DNA from: Malania oleifera
Lineage: Eukaryota; Streptophyta; Magnoliopsida; Santalales; Ximeniaceae
Reading direction: 5' to 3'
NCBI RefSeq assembly: GCF_029873635.1
Contig: NC_080428.1
Location: 67,141,601-67,205,600, forward strand
DNA: 64,000 bases
Part shown: piece by piece, positions 1-12,043 of the stretch
How the letters are laid out: the number at the start of each line of letters is the position of its first letter
How positions within the stretch are numbered: the first letter of the stretch is position 1
Program-made: the position numbers and the translations under genes
The notes under the pieces: generated by a model
Databases searched by the model: none
Seen by the model: the letters and a program-made list of their open reading frames with translations, nothing else
Told to the model about the DNA's origin: nothing

Positions 1-2117
1 GAACCGCAAAGCTCCATCATCTGCAATACTGAAATGCTCCCCCTGACCCATCTGTACTCTGCATATCACCTCTGCTAATACTGGATCTTCCTTTTGAGCG
101 GCTTTAATTCTTTCTTGCAGAGTAGGTTGTACCACTAGGCTGGCAATACATACTGGGAGATCACTCTCTACTAACTCTATGCCGAGTCTTTCCAGATCCA
201 TGATGATTAGATGCTGGATCCCCATAGCCCCCAACACTGGCTCCCTGGATTTCTTACTCAACGCATCAGCTACCACGTTTGCTTTCCCCGAGTGATAACT
301 GATGGTACAATCAAAATCCTTAATCAACTCCAACCACCTTCTCTGCCTCATAATCAGTTCCTTTTGTGTGAAAAAATACTTTAAGCTCTTGTGGTCGGAG
401 AAAATCTCACACTGCTCAGCATACAAGTAATGTCTCCAAATTTTTAACACGTATATTACTCAAGATTATGTGTAGGGTAGTTCTTCTCATATTCTTTCAA
501 CTTCCTGGACGCATACGCGACTACCCTGCCATGCTGCATCAATACATAGCCAAGTCCTTTCAAGGACGCATCACTATAAATGACATACCCCTCATCCCAA
601 GATGGGATAACCAAAACTAGTGCTATGACTAACCTCTGTTTCAACTCTTGAAAACTCTGCTTATAGCAGTCGTCCCACTCAAATCTGACATTGTTCCTCA
701 TCAGTCGTTTCAAGGGTCCTGACAAAGCTGAGAATCCCTCAACGAAACGACAGTAATATCCAGCTAGCCCCAAGAAACTCCTGATCTCCTGGATGTTTCT
801 CGGTCTAGCCCAATTCACTACTGCCTCAATCTAGCTAGGATCCACAGAAATACCGTCTCCAGATATAACATGCCCTAAGAACACGACATTCTCAAGCCAA
901 AATTCACATTTACTGAACTTGGCGTACAACTTCTTTCCCAAAGTGTCTGCAAAACCTACCTCAGGTGCGTCTCATGCTCCTTATAGCTCCTCGAATAGAC
1001 TAGTACATCATCAATAAAAACAACAACAAACTAGTCTAAGCATCGGTGAAAGACTTTGTTCATCAAGTCCATAAATATAGTATGAGCATTCGTCAATCCA
1101 AACGGCATAAAGAGAAACTCGTAATGCCCGTACCGGGTCCTAAAGGCCGTCTTCGAGACATCTTCTGCTTTCACTTTCACCTGATGGTATCTAGATCTGA
1201 GGTCAATTTTTGAATACACCCATGTACCCTGGAGCTGGTCAAACAAATCGTCAATACTTTTTCTTGATTGTTACTTTATCAATTTCCTTGTAGTCTATAC
1301 ACATCCTCATAGTCCCATTTTTCTTCTTCACAAATAACACCGAAGCTCCCCACGGAGATACACGGGGTCATATGAAGCCCTTATCAAGCAGATCTTGCAA
1401 CAGACTTTTTGATTCTGCCAACTCTACTGGCGCCATTCGATAAGATACTTTGGAAATAGGCAATGTACCTAGAAGTAGATCTATGGAAAAATCTACCTCT
1501 CGATCGGGTGGCAAGCCTGGTAACTCATCTGGAAAACATCTGTAAACTCCTTTACTACAAGCATGCTAGTAAGTTTCAATTCATTTTCTGACATCTCTTT
1601 CACCACAGCCACAAACCCTTGACACCCACTCAGTAATAGTCTCCTGGCCTGAATAGCTAAAACTAGCTAAGGCGGGGATTGTACTTGTGACCCTACGAAC
1701 TTAAATTCTGCTTCCCCCGGAGATCTGAATATCACTTCTCGTGCACGGCAATCTATGCTGGCAAAATTAGTTGCTAGCCAATCCATGCCAAATATAACAT
1801 CAAACTCGTGCATGTCCAGCACTATCAAATCGGCAGACAAAGCCTTCCCTTGAATACCAACTAGACAATCTCGAAGTACCCTACTACATCTTACTATCAA
1901 CCCAATTGGTGTAGATACCAAAAGTTCAACATCTAATGATTGTGTTTTAGCCCCACATAATTTAACACACCCCGAAGACACGAACGAGTGTGTAGCTCCT
2001 GAATCAAATAATACAATAACATTAAAAGAAAGCATAATGACCATACCTGTCACTATGTCACCTGACGTCTCAGCCTCACTCGGCGTCAGAATAAACACCC
2101 TAGCTGGTGTCGTATTC
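1..2117 (-). pseudogene. pol of element W (PR-RT-RH, integrase N-terminus; broken)
   Basis: The aspartic protease keeps its core LFDSGATHSF, with the DSG codons at 1997-2005. Reverse transcriptase is visible at 1246-950, including MPFGLTNA and the catalytic FIDDVLVYS at about 1000-1025. RNase H and connection blocks lie at about 820-400 ([43 protein letters not shown]). At 300-1 the frame reads VVADALS and an integrase-linker region, cut by the window edge. Repeated stops and shifts (for example near 1250, 980 and 450) break the reading frame. The polyprotein would normally process gag, copy the RNA and integrate the cDNA. Confidence 0.85.
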
Positions 2118-3206
2118 CTACTGGCCCCCACGTGGTGCCTGATAACCTCCTCGATGTGGTTTAGGAGCTGGAACTGCATCTAGTGGGGTAGGGCAATCTC
2201 GTACCATGTGCCCCGATCTACCGCAGCGATAGCACACCGGAGCTACTTCTTGTGGGGTAGGACAATCTCGCACTCTATGCCCCGATCTATCGCAGCGATA
2301 GCACACTACACCACCAGCTCGACACTCTCCCCAGTGCCTCCTACCGCATGTCTGACAGACTAGAGGGCCCTGCCCTGTCTGCACCTCACGTCCTTCGGTC
2401 TCTTGCCTCTGCTCTCTGCCATGATTTCCTCTCCTCCACTAGCCCGGTCTATGACCCTGCTGGTAGCTTGTAGACGCAGATCTCTTCCTCTGACCCTGCT
2501 CCTCTGCATCAAGACGCTCACCAACCTCTGCCTAGGTTGTCCTGTCGACTAACTCAGTAAAGTTCTGGATCCGCAGTACCACTACCTGCTTGAATATACT
2601 CTGCCTCAAGCCTCTCTCAAACTACCTCGCCTTCTTCACCTCATTAGGAACAATGTATGGGGCGAAATGAGATAACTCGATAAAACGTGCTGCATACTAC
2701 TGGACAGATAGTTGTCCCTACTTCAGACTCAGGAACTCTTCTACCTTAGCCTCCGTCACAGTAGCTGGAAAATATTTATCAAAGAACAGATCTTTAAACC
2801 AATCCCATGTCATAGCTATCGGAGTCACCCTCTGCTGCTCCAATAGTCTCACCGCAGTCCACCACCTCTCAGCTTCTCCTTTCAATCTATAGGTGGCAAA
2901 AAGGACTCTCTGTTCCTCAGTACACTGCAGTACAGTCAAGATTTTCTTGGTCTCTTGCATCCAGTTCTCAGCGGATACAGGATCAACTCTGCCTGAGAAC
3001 GCTGGAGGATTCATCTTCGTGAACTTCTTTATGGTGCATCCCTGGCCTGCAGATGGACCACTCTGCTCCTTCGAACTCCTAGCGATCTCAACCATAACCT
3101 GCTGAGCCACGCTACATAATACCGCGTCAGAGTCGGTCCCAACTGCACCTGATGGTCCTACTCCATCATTGCCACTCGCATGGGTACTATTTCCTTCTGG
3201 ATCCAT
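2118..3206 (-). pseudogene. gag of element W (broken)
   Basis: The likely start is the Met of MDPEGN at 3206, because element E starts gag in the same way (MDLGGN). The segment 3206-2718 carries a typical gypsy gag domain (NWMQETKKIL, RLKGEAERWW, WFKDLFFDKYFP) and then loses its frame. The frame is regained at 2384-2118, which encodes a short C-x2-C-x3-H-x3-C motif and two consecutive CCHC knuckles, CYRCDRSGHRVRDC and CYRCGRSGHMVRDC. Gag forms the virus-like particle and the knuckles bind RNA. The two CCHC knuckles come from a tandem duplication of about 66 bp, whereas elements E and Y show one in this position. Frame breaks around 2390-2715 rule out an intact protein. Confidence 0.85.
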
Positions 3207-3490
3207 CCTAAAAAATAGCAGTTGCAATTCAGTAATCCTATCCTCATAATTTACCCACCTATCCTCATCATTTATCTCAACATTTCTAACTCATTTCTAA
3301 TCCACAGTCCTACATTCTAGGAACACAACCCGACAATAGCTTACTATGGTTTTCCTAAAATCGTCACCTCAGGAAAAACACAGAAACTACCACAGAAGTC
3401 ATGCCTCTAAACTGTAGAACAAAATCTCAAATCCTTTCCTAAACTCTGGTATTGTTCCTGCTGCACTATAAAGTCTACAAAACCTAGTAA

Positions 3491-3507
3491 CCTAGGCTCT
3501 GATACCA
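3491..3507 (-). other. Primer-binding site of element W
   Basis: On the minus strand this reads TGGTATCAGAGCCTAGG. TGGTATCAGAGC is the usual plant LTR-retrotransposon PBS, complementary to the 3' end of initiator tRNA-Met. It lies three bases from the LTR end, as expected, and fixes the element's orientation. Confidence 0.92.
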
Positions 3508-4545
3508 AGCTATCATGACCTGCTCATTTTTCCACATATTTTTTTTCATATATAATATCAATATCACATATCCCATATTCCAGCTCAGCAGGTCACAATC
3601 CACCTGGGCCCGTGGGCACCAAGGATATATCAGAACATAAAGCAGAAGCCCTAGCAGCAGAAAATATACAAACATGTACATCTCATTACCATATACCACA
3701 ATATACTAGAGTTACTACAATCACTATATTTTCATATATATACATCCCAAAAATAAAACCTAGGGACATTTCCCACAAAATCCAACTGTTCCTACAAAAC
3801 TTACCCTTCAAAAAGGGTAGATAGACCGTACTATATCAACGGGACTTTTCCCGCTCTCCTATCCGGGGCTCCTAAAAAGTTAATAAGATTTAGGGATGAG
3901 ACACCTCTCAGTAAGCGAAATAAACTAATACTAGTGTGTGGCAACATGAGTATACCGTGTTCTACATATACCATACATATCATATTCAGTATTGTTTATC
4001 AAATCAGGGAAAACATATGTATATCAAAACATGGCAGAACATATTGCATTTCATAAGCATATCTCATCTCATATCATAATAATAACATAAAACAATTCTG
4101 GTAGGTTAGCTGGCTGTTATCATATATTACCCCCACATGACTGGGTTGCGTGGCCCGAAGGCGGGACCTGACAATGGTTGGCCGACCACTGCCAAGTCAA
4201 ACAGTAGTTTGTAGGTTCGATGGGTCTACCCAGACTGGTCCGTACACCAGGGGCGATAACAGCACACTTCTTCAAAATAACCACATCGACCATCCAATTT
4301 CACACCACTCCGTACAGCGGTGTTAATACAAATATCATGATCACGAAGACCATGGACACATAGCAACGGTACCGTGCAAGTGCTAGCTTAAACCAAGCCA
4401 ACCAGGTTCTGATATCATATACATATACTAAAATCATGATACATGGATATCTCATATCATTAATTTTCACATTAACCATATCATTTTGCACATATACATA
4501 TATTATGAAAATCATCGGCCCGTACGCCGATATTACATATTTTAT

Positions 4546-4760
4546 CATAGCTCGGCCCGTACGCTGGTAAATCATAGCACAACCCATAAGCTGGCAAATT
4601 ACATCCACATAGCACGGCCCGTATGCCGGCAAATCATATCCACATAGCACGGCACGTACGCCGGCAAATCATATCCACATGGCACGGCCCGTATGCCGAC
4701 AAATCATATCCACATAGCATGGCCTGTATGCCGGCAAATCATATAAAAATCTCGGCCCGT
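4546..4760 (-). repeat. Dyad-symmetric minisatellite inside W LTR
   Basis: About eight imperfect tandem units of 25-40 bp. Each contains a GGCCCGTACGCCGG-type core that is nearly self-complementary, separated by CAAATCATATCCACATAGCA-type spacers. Related units occur in the LTR of element X at 8155-8390, and other gypsy LTRs here carry different arrays in the same relative place. Confidence 0.85.
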
Positions 4761-4899
4761 AGGCCGATTTTCCATCATAAAAATCCATATCATTCACATT
4801 TCCAGAAACAGTATCTCATACATTTAATACTCATGCCACACAAACGGATTTTCACATATTCAATCATACGATCAATTTCACAGTATTTTGTAAATATAA

Positions 4900-4934
<35 letters not shown>

Positions 4935-5439
4935 TTTTCGAAAATCAGATGCTAAATATATATACACATACATTTTCTCAAAACAAAACTAGTTTAGTTT
5001 ATCCCCTTACCTGACTACTAAGAAAGCCCCCAAAACAATCTAGTCTAACTCCCGTAAGATTTCCTGACCAATACCCTAAAATCGAAAATTTCTAGTATTA
5101 AACTTTAGTATTTTCGTACGTACAACATTTTCTATAATAGCCACAAAGTCAAATTTGGCTTTAAAAGCCTTACCTCAACTTAGGGATGATTCCCAACGTT
5201 CCCAATCAACACCCTTGGAAACGAAAACTCCTAGTATTAAACTTTAATATTTCAACGCGTATAACACTTTTTTCAACTGTCACAACTTCAAATTTGGCTT
5301 AAAAAGTCTTACCTCAACTTAAGGATGATTTCCAAATTGCTTTCTCCAACGATCCGCTCCGGTAGATTTGTAGAGAACTTCGCCAGGAGCGTCGTGGTGG
5401 CTTCGGTTTGTCGATCCGGCGTAAAACTGGCCCGGAATC

Positions 5440-5446
<7 letters not shown>

Positions 5447-5501
<55 letters not shown>
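5447..5501. repeat. (GA)n microsatellite
   Basis: An uninterrupted GA dinucleotide run of 55 bases inside the W LTR. Reading frames through it only encode RE or SL repeats and are not genes. Confidence 0.97.
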
Positions 5502-5502
<1 letters not shown>

Positions 5503-5742
5503 ACTGGCGCGCAGACAAAAATCCAATTCAAATTGGATTTTGGGGCTTTCAAAGCTTCCTGTAGAAGCTTTACTTTAAGATAACTTACATATATTATATA
5601 TATATATATATATCATTATTACTTTTAACTTATATGTATTACATATATATCTTAATAACTTATATATATATATATATATATATTTCCCTTATCATACTAT
5701 TCATTTTACTTGTTAATTTAATTAATTTCTTTTATTTTATTA

Positions 5743-5785
<43 letters not shown>

Positions 5786-5813
5786 TTAAATTTTATTTTT
5801 CCCGATTACTACA

Positions 5814-6945
5814 AGTTAGATTTACAAAATAAAGCATGTTTACAAATGTTTTCAGGAATAACATGATAAACACAGTAAATTATGATTTCAGAATATATGA
5901 TATGTTCAGCGCAAGGCCGTAATTAATGGTCGGCGCAAGGCCGCAATTACTCATGTTATTCGGCGCAAGGCCGCATTTATTCATGTTTTCGGCGCGAGGC
6001 CATAATTATTATGTTAATGTAGAATTCAGAAAATGCTATTATTTGATTTACGATAAACAATATATGTTTATGTACTATATATTATCAGAATCCGGATGTT
6101 AGTTTAGATCAGTTTCAGGAGCACGATACTGTAACTTATAGATCAGATATATATGATCAGATTAGTGCTAACCACCCCACGAGGGGGTGGGAGATGGATA
6201 GTCGATATGGCTTTCAGTGTAGAGTTGTAGACCTCCACCTGGCAATCCGGACCAGGTATGGCGGGCCCATCGTACTTACAAACATTTTTGACTCAGCAGT
6301 GGTCGGCTAGCCATTGTCGGGTCCCGCCTTCGGGCTGCACAACTCGTCATAGGGGGTAATACATGACATCAACTAGTTATACATCTTGGGTTGTTTTCAG
6401 TATTATAGATTATATCAAATAATACATGATTAGTATGATTACTTGGAAGTATGAAATTATATGTTTATCTAACCATATTACGATTTATGTTTTATGGTAT
6501 GTGAAATGTACGGTATATGTATTACAACATTAAATATTCATGTTGTCACACAGCTGATTTTAATTTATCTATCCTTACTGAGAGGTGTCTTACCCCGCAT
6601 ATTAAATGATTTTTAGGAAACCCGAAGAGACCGGCGGGTCAGGGCCGCTGCTGAGTGAGTTGAGCTTCCCTACTAGAAGGGTAAGTTCTGATCTAGGATC
6701 AGGAGATTTTTGTTGTAAGATCCTAACTTTATTTTGATATTTTGGAGATTGTATATATAAACACAGTATCTTTGGAAATATAGTAGACTTTGGTATTATG
6801 TAATTTATGGTTGATGAATGTGATTTACATTTACTGCTGCCTAGGTTCCGCTGTGTATGATAGGTGTCCCCGCTACCCACGGGTTTGGGTTGACTATTTT
6901 ATTTATTTTGCTTCTATTATATGATTAGTTAAGCAGGTCGCTACA
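5814..6945 (+). repeat. 3' part of gypsy LTR Z, split by element W
   Basis: The segment ends GCAGGTCGCTACA at 6945, the typical LTR 3' end, directly followed by pol sequence of another element. It contains four to five GGCGCAAGGCCG-type units (about 5910-6005), the conserved block GTCGGGTCCCGCCTTCGGGC (about 6315), the TTACTGAGAGGTGTCTTACCCC block (about 6575) and a donor-like GGTAAGT (about 6680). The 5' part should lie left of W, outside the window. Whether Z is a solo LTR or the 3' LTR of a full element cannot be told. Confidence 0.82.
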
Positions 6946-7272
6946 AGAAACTTCTTGGGAGCTCGAGGAACAGATAAGACAAAAATATCCACAATTGTTC
7001 CAAGAGGTTTAGTTATAACTGGGTAAAATGTAAGTAGTTAGGTAATATTTCTTTTGCAGGTACATGTAGTAGTTTAGTTAGTAAGTAGTCTTTTAGTTTT
7101 TGGAGAATTTTATTTTATATATGTAATCTCTCAGAATTTGGAACGTAACCACGGTATTCCTCCACCATAAGTGAGGGTAAGTAATAAAATAAGTAGACCA
7201 TTTTGCCTTTAAAGGATGATGAATCATATGAATAGCAAATTTAGAGGAAAAAAATTTATAAGGAGGGGAGAA
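6946..7272 (+). pseudogene. C-terminal end of pol and 3' leader of element X
   Basis: 6947-7012 encodes ETSWELEEQIRQKYPQLF and a stop, the characteristic C-terminal end of Tekay-type integrase/chromodomain; elements Y (19700-19770) and E end the same way. After it comes about 250 bp of 3' untranslated sequence with ACCACGGTATTCCTCC, also present in Y and E, and a purine-rich tract AAGGAGGGGAGAA (about 7259-7272) just before the LTR, which fits a polypurine tract. LTR Z is inserted directly upstream of the pol end, so the rest of pol lies beyond the left edge. Confidence 0.85.
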
Positions 7273-7353
7273 TGTAGTGACCCAGGGAAATTATGGTATT
7301 TAAATAATGAAAGAATGAGGAGAAGGAAATTTAATTTTAATATTTAAATAGGG

Positions 7354-7558
7354 ACTCGTCGACGAACACAGGGGATTCGACGACGAAACACATGAAGGGC
7401 TCGTCGATGGGGACGTGTCTCGTCGACGAGAAGATACCAAGAGGATTTTATCACAGTTCTGAATTTCTCGATGAGGAGTTTGCATTCGTCGACAAATATA
7501 CTTCTTGACCACGTCGACGAAGTGACGTGGCTCATTGACGAAGGCCGGTGTATAAATA
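7354..7558 (+). promoter_or_regulatory. U3 promoter of X LTR: TCGTCGACGA array plus TATA box
   Basis: TCGTCGACGA and near copies recur about seven times between 7354 and 7545, followed by TATAAATA at 7551-7558. Each full copy is a perfect palindrome. Similar arrays lie upstream of the TATA box in the solo LTRs at 12044 and 58557, in U and in V. Position and repetition suggest LTR promoter elements; this is inference. Confidence 0.75.
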
Positions 7559-8616
7559 GGCCTAAACTTCATTTTTGGCTGAAATTTCACGCACAAACCT
7601 CTCTTTCTCTTTCCACTTCGGTTCCTCGCCCTTCTCTCTAAGTTTTTGGGTCCGTTTTTCACCAGATCAACGATCCGAAGCCACCTCGACACCCCTGGGG
7701 AAGTTCTCTACAAGTCTGCTGGAGTGGATCGTTGGTGGAGTTAGCTTGGATTTCATCCCAAGTTTAGGGTAAGGTGTTTTATTCAGTATTTGACTTTCCT
7801 GTAGTTGTAGAAATTGTAGTAGTCAAGAAAATACTAAAGTTCTATTCTACGAGATGTTGGTTTCAAGGTGTTGAACGAGGAACCCTACGGGTGCAGGACT
7901 AGTATATTTTAGAGGCTCTTCAGGAATCGGGTAAGGGGATAAATTAAGCTAGTTGTTTTTATGAAAATATATGTATAATCTTACAACATTTAATTTCAAG
8001 AAAATAAATATATATTAGCATTATCTTTGGGAAAATATTGTTGTAAATGATGATATGTTTTAAATATGTGTAATATCCATTTTGTGTGGCATGAGTAGAA
8101 TTTATTATGAATTACTGTTTTCCGGGAAAATGTTAAATGATACAAAGTTTTACCATGATATACCGGCATACGGGCCGAGAGTTTTTATATAGTATATTGG
8201 CATACGAGCCGAGAGTTTTTATATGATAAACCAGCGTACAGGCCAAGGATGTTCTTACATGATATGTTGGCGTACGGTCCAAGCCCTTTATATGATATGC
8301 CGGCGTATGGACCAAGCCTTTTATTTGATATGTGATACGGCGTACGAGCCGTGATTGATAAAATATGAAATGTCGGCGTAAGGGCTGAAGATTTTCATAT
8401 TATGTTATGAAATGTCATATGATGCTATTGGCTTGACAATTATTATTATTATGGAATAGCAATGTATCACAATTTGAAATATGGTATATGTTATCAGAAC
8501 CTGTTTGGCTTGGTTTAGGCTTACACGAGCACGGTACCGTAGCTATATGATCACTATCATGATATGTTAGTGCTATCGCTAGTCATACGGGGCAGTGGGA
8601 GGATGGCAATTGATGT

Positions 8617-10646
8617 TGTTGACCTAACTAGCCTTTTCAATCCTGTTTTGATGATAACAAAATGAAGGATGCTTTAACATATGATATTAAGTGATGTGTT
8701 TTAGGTAAAAGAACTCTCAAGGTTGATAGGTTGAAGCTCAATGTTAATCTAGTGAAAGCTCCTCAGAATGTTGAAGGCAATGAATGACAAATGAAGAAAT
8801 TTAAGGGCAAGCAAACCCAGAGTCAAAAGTGAACCTCAAAAGGCTGAAGGAGGCTGAAGAATTTAAGAAGACCATAATTAAAAGAACTGTTGTAAGTTCT
8901 TCAAAGCCAAATACTATTTAGATATTTGAAACTCTCATAAGTCAAAAGAAACTAAGAAACACCTTGTTAAAAGAGCTTAAAATATGTTCTTTTTTATTTT
9001 GAAGCTTATTAGGCAAAGAGACTTAGAGACTTAAGTTTAAGTCTTGGAACACATTTTTCAAGGTTAAACAAGTTAATATTCCAAGAATAATTAAGCAAAG
9101 AAGAGTTTAATTCAACAATTTAATTAAATGAGGAAATTGTTTTTTGAAAAATTTTAAATTTCAAAATTAATTCAATAATTTAATGCTACCTAATTAAATG
9201 AGGAAATTGTTCCTTGGAAAAATTTTGAATTTCAAAATTAATTCAATCATTTAATTAAATGAGAAAATTGTTCTTTTGAAAAATTTTAAATTTCAAAATT
9301 AATCAATAATTTATTGCTACCTAATTAAATGAGAAAATTGTTTTTTAAAAAATTTTGAATTTCAAAATTATTTCAATAATTTAATGCTACCTAATTTAAT
9401 GACATTATTCTTTGAAAAAACCTATAAATACCTCTATAGGTAATGAAAAAAACAAGAAAGAGAAAACACAAGAAAAAAGAATATTAGATAAAATTTGAAA
9501 TTCATCTTGTGTTGAAATTCTCCTGAAGTTCTTCTTTGCTCACATCTTTTGCTCGAGAGGAATTCTACAATTTTGGTAGATTGAAAATATCAAAGCTCGG
9601 TTTCGGGTTGCAATTCCATTTCTCTTTTAAACGAACCATTAGTGACTTCTAAAAACTTTAGAGCTTCATATATTCTAATTTGCTTTGTTTTTTTGAAGTA
9701 CAATTTACATCTCAATTTGTACAACCTGCTGTAAATTTTGAGAGTATTTTTTGTACGCAGAATTTATATTATATTTTTGTAGATTGTGACAATTCCAGGT
9801 TTTCTGGATCATTGGCTAGGCGAGGGATTATCGCTTAGAGAGGTGCTGCTCTAACCTTCTGAAAGAGCGTGTAAAGGTATTGTTCCGCCCAGTAAAGGAA
9901 TAGGTTTAGTGAATCCTTTGGTGGTTTTTCCAAAGGCGAGGACGTAGGCTGTGTTGAAGCCGAACCTCGTAAAATCCTGTGTCTCACTCTCTCTTTCCCT
10001 TACTCTTTATTTTCAGCATATTTATATTGCATGGATGGTTTAAATTTGAAATCATATACACTAAGTATATTTGGAAATCAAACAAACTTAAAGTTTATTC
10101 TTGATTTGGGTTGCGAAAATCGAAAGGGAGTACGTTGGTTAAACCATACTTTGCGAAAACCATACGGGAGTACGTTACTTGATTACACCCAAAGAAAATT
10201 AACTAATAGTTTACTTGAATTCTGAATTTTGGGAAGAGTGTGGATGTGTGGTTGTAAATCATATAAAAGAAGCAAATTTATTTTAACAAACATATCATTC
10301 AACTACAGGGCTTGATTCATATTTATAAGGCATACATAAACAAACAACCGTCCTAATTTCTTACTACTATATATCTTAATTTTGGTTTGGTTGTTTGCTT
10401 TCAAATTGTGTTTGATTAGTTTGGATAGTGTGGTTGATTGAAAGGTTGATTGGTGATTTAGTTGTTTAAGTGCTTGTGTTGTTGATTGTATAAAAGAAAC
10501 CAAGTTATTGTGTGGACAACAAATTAAACAAACAAGTAAAAGAATTGGTTAAACAATAAAAGAAGTTAAGTATTCTTAAAAGGAATTAAAAAAAAGTTTT
10601 TAAATTCCCAATTCACCCCCCCTCTTGGGAAGCTATCCTAATTTCA
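8617..10646 (+). mobile_element. Ty1/copia-like solo LTR with TSD GATGT (inside X LTR)
   Basis: Starts TGTTGACCTAAC and ends CTAATTTCA. It is flanked by the perfect 5-bp duplication GATGT at 8612-8616 and 10647-10651. It is 2030 bp long and has no internal coding domain, so it is a solo LTR left by recombination. It carries CAAAGGCGAGGACGTAGG (about 9934), GCCGAACCTCGTAAAA and a C-rich end AATTCACCCCCCCTCTTGGG, a pattern I associate with long-LTR copia elements such as Sireviruses (lineage uncertain). Four AT-rich repeats of about 75 bp lie at 9105-9400. The Met-starting frame at 10031-10225 is not a recognisable gene. Confidence 0.88.
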
Positions 10647-11412
10647 GATGTGGTTTATTGTAGTGTTGGCGCCCCTAGTGTACGGACCAGTAAAGGCAAA
10701 CCCATCGTACTTACAGATTTTTGCTTTTGATTCGGCAGTGGTCGACTGCCCATTGTCGGATCCTGCCTTTGGGCTGCACAACCCAATCATGTGGGGGTAA
10801 GACATGACACCAGCCAGCTAACCTTCGAGGAATGTTTTTGTATTATTATTATTATTATATAAGATGAATTATGCTTGTGGAAATCCCGTATGTTCTGTCA
10901 TGCTATGATTATATATGTTTTCCCAGATATGATACAAACAGTTTCGCTAAATATGCTTATGTATGATTATATGTAAAACACGGAAATACTCATATTGCCA
11001 CACACTGGTATTAGTTTATCTTCCCTTACTGAGAGGTGTCTCACCCCAAATTATATGAACATTTCAGGAGCCCCAAATAGAAGAGCGGATAAAGCTCCGC
11101 AGCGCTAGTGTTGGATAGTCCTACCTTACCTGAAGGGTAAGTACTTGCTAGGGTTAGACGAACTTTTGGGTGGCGACCCTAGGACTATTTTGGATATTTT
11201 TGAGATGTGTATATTTATATGATGGTTGTAGTAAACTCTGGTATTGGGTTGTATGGTATTTTGATTGTATATGATTTCATGTTTTTTGTTGCTTAGGTAA
11301 TGGTGATGATTTTCAGGTTACCCCTGGTACCTAGGGTCCAGGTGGGTGATGGTTTACCAGGATATTATTATTATGAAAAAAAAATGTATGGTAAATTAAG
11401 TAGGTCGTTACA

Positions 11413-12043
11413 AGAGGTAAGGACCTTTAGTTACTACCTGGAGCCGATTTAGGGAGATCTTGTTCAACAGGTATTTCCTTGCTTCCACTAGGGAAGAAAA
11501 CGCAGAGGAGTTTCTGAAACCGACACAGGGGCACTTGATCGTACAACAATACGTGGCTAAGTTCATGGAGCTATCTCACTTCAGCCCATACATGGTCCCG
11601 GATGAGCCAAAGAAGGCCTGGAGGTTTGAGACAAGTCTAAGGCAGGGAATATGCATGCAGGTGGTGGTGTTATAGGCCCAAAGTTTCTATGAGTTGGTAG
11701 ACAAGGCCATGGTAGTGGAGGCCAATATACAAAAGTGTGAGAGGGTAGTGAAACAGAGGAAGAGACCCCTGCCTCATGGGTTTCAGACCGACATGAGTCG
11801 GAATGCATGGAGGAGGCCTGGTGACTATGTGGAACAGCGATAGGAGGTGGGGCACTAAGCTCCTCAAGGAACTCAATCACACCCTCCTTTCCCTAGGTGT
11901 CATTAGAAGCATTGGGGTGAGTGTCGGGGTAGATTTAGTTGTTATCAATGTGGTAGACCTGGCCACATAGCACGAGACTGTCGTGCACCATTCAGTCATG
12001 CTCCCACACCTCATCAGTTCTGAGGATATAATCAAGCACCCCA
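11413..12043 (+). pseudogene. gag of element Y, partial and broken
   Basis: Starts in the middle of the gag domain at the X insertion. MFNRYFLASTREENAEEF at 11460 corresponds to the FFDKYFPATVTEAKVEEF block of W. VQQYVAKFMEL follows, and a TAG at 11673 ends the frame. Downstream, about 11676-11845 keeps gag-like sequence (SFYELVDKAM), and a complete CCHC knuckle CYQCGRPGHIARDC lies at 11940-11981. At 12043 the solo LTR begins, with TSD CCCCA. Confidence 0.83.

Larger units (their letters stand above)
1..5813 (-). mobile_element. Ty3/gypsy (Tekay-like) retrotransposon W, 3' part outside window
   Basis: Read on the minus strand the order is 5' LTR (5813-3511), PBS, gag with zinc knuckles, protease, reverse transcriptase, RNase H and the start of integrase, which runs off the left edge. 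Domain order PR-RT-RH-IN is that of Ty3/gypsy. The long LTR and close similarity to element E (47355-57415), which has a chromovirus-type C-terminus, suggest a Tekay/Del chromovirus; this lineage call is inference. The DNA to the right (5814 onward) is the interior of another gypsy LTR in the opposite orientation, so W inserted into that LTR; the expected TSD partner AGTTA (5814-5818) lies outside. Many stops and frameshifts make it non-functional. Confidence 0.9.
3511..5813 (-). repeat. 5' LTR of element W
   Basis: The right end in plus orientation is ...GATTACTACA, so the LTR begins TGTAGTAATC on the minus strand, like other gypsy LTRs here. The left end aligns with the TGTAACGACCTG end of element V, but its terminal dinucleotide has mutated (TATCATGACCTG). 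Inside are a conserved LTR block with CCCGAAGGCGGGACC (about 4135-4200), the CTCAGTAAG block (about 3905), a minisatellite, an AT run at 4903-4931, a GA run at 5447-5501 and an ATT run at 5747-5785. There is no second copy in the window. Confidence 0.85.
7273..11412 (+). repeat. 3' LTR of gypsy element X, interrupted by a copia solo LTR
   Basis: Begins TGTAGTGACCC after a polypurine tract and ends GGTCGTTACA. Without the 2030-bp copia insertion and its 5-bp duplication it is about 2.1 kb. It shows a U3 with TCGTCGACGA palindromes, a TATA box at 7551, the motif GTTCTCTACAAGTCTGCTGG (about 7700), a GCCGGCGTACGGGCC minisatellite (8155-8390), the conserved CATTGTCGGATCC block (about 10750) and TTACTGAGAGGTGTCTCACCCC (about 11025). 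The following base is in the middle of element Y's gag, so X inserted in Y. Confidence 0.88.

Noticed and set aside
4546..4760. CRISPR-like spaced repeats in the W LTR and similar arrays
   Set aside because: Units vary, spacers are near-identical rather than unique, and the arrays lie inside plant LTRs without cas genes.
5314..5564. Open frames through the GA run
   Set aside because: Low-complexity RE/SL repeats caused by the microsatellite.
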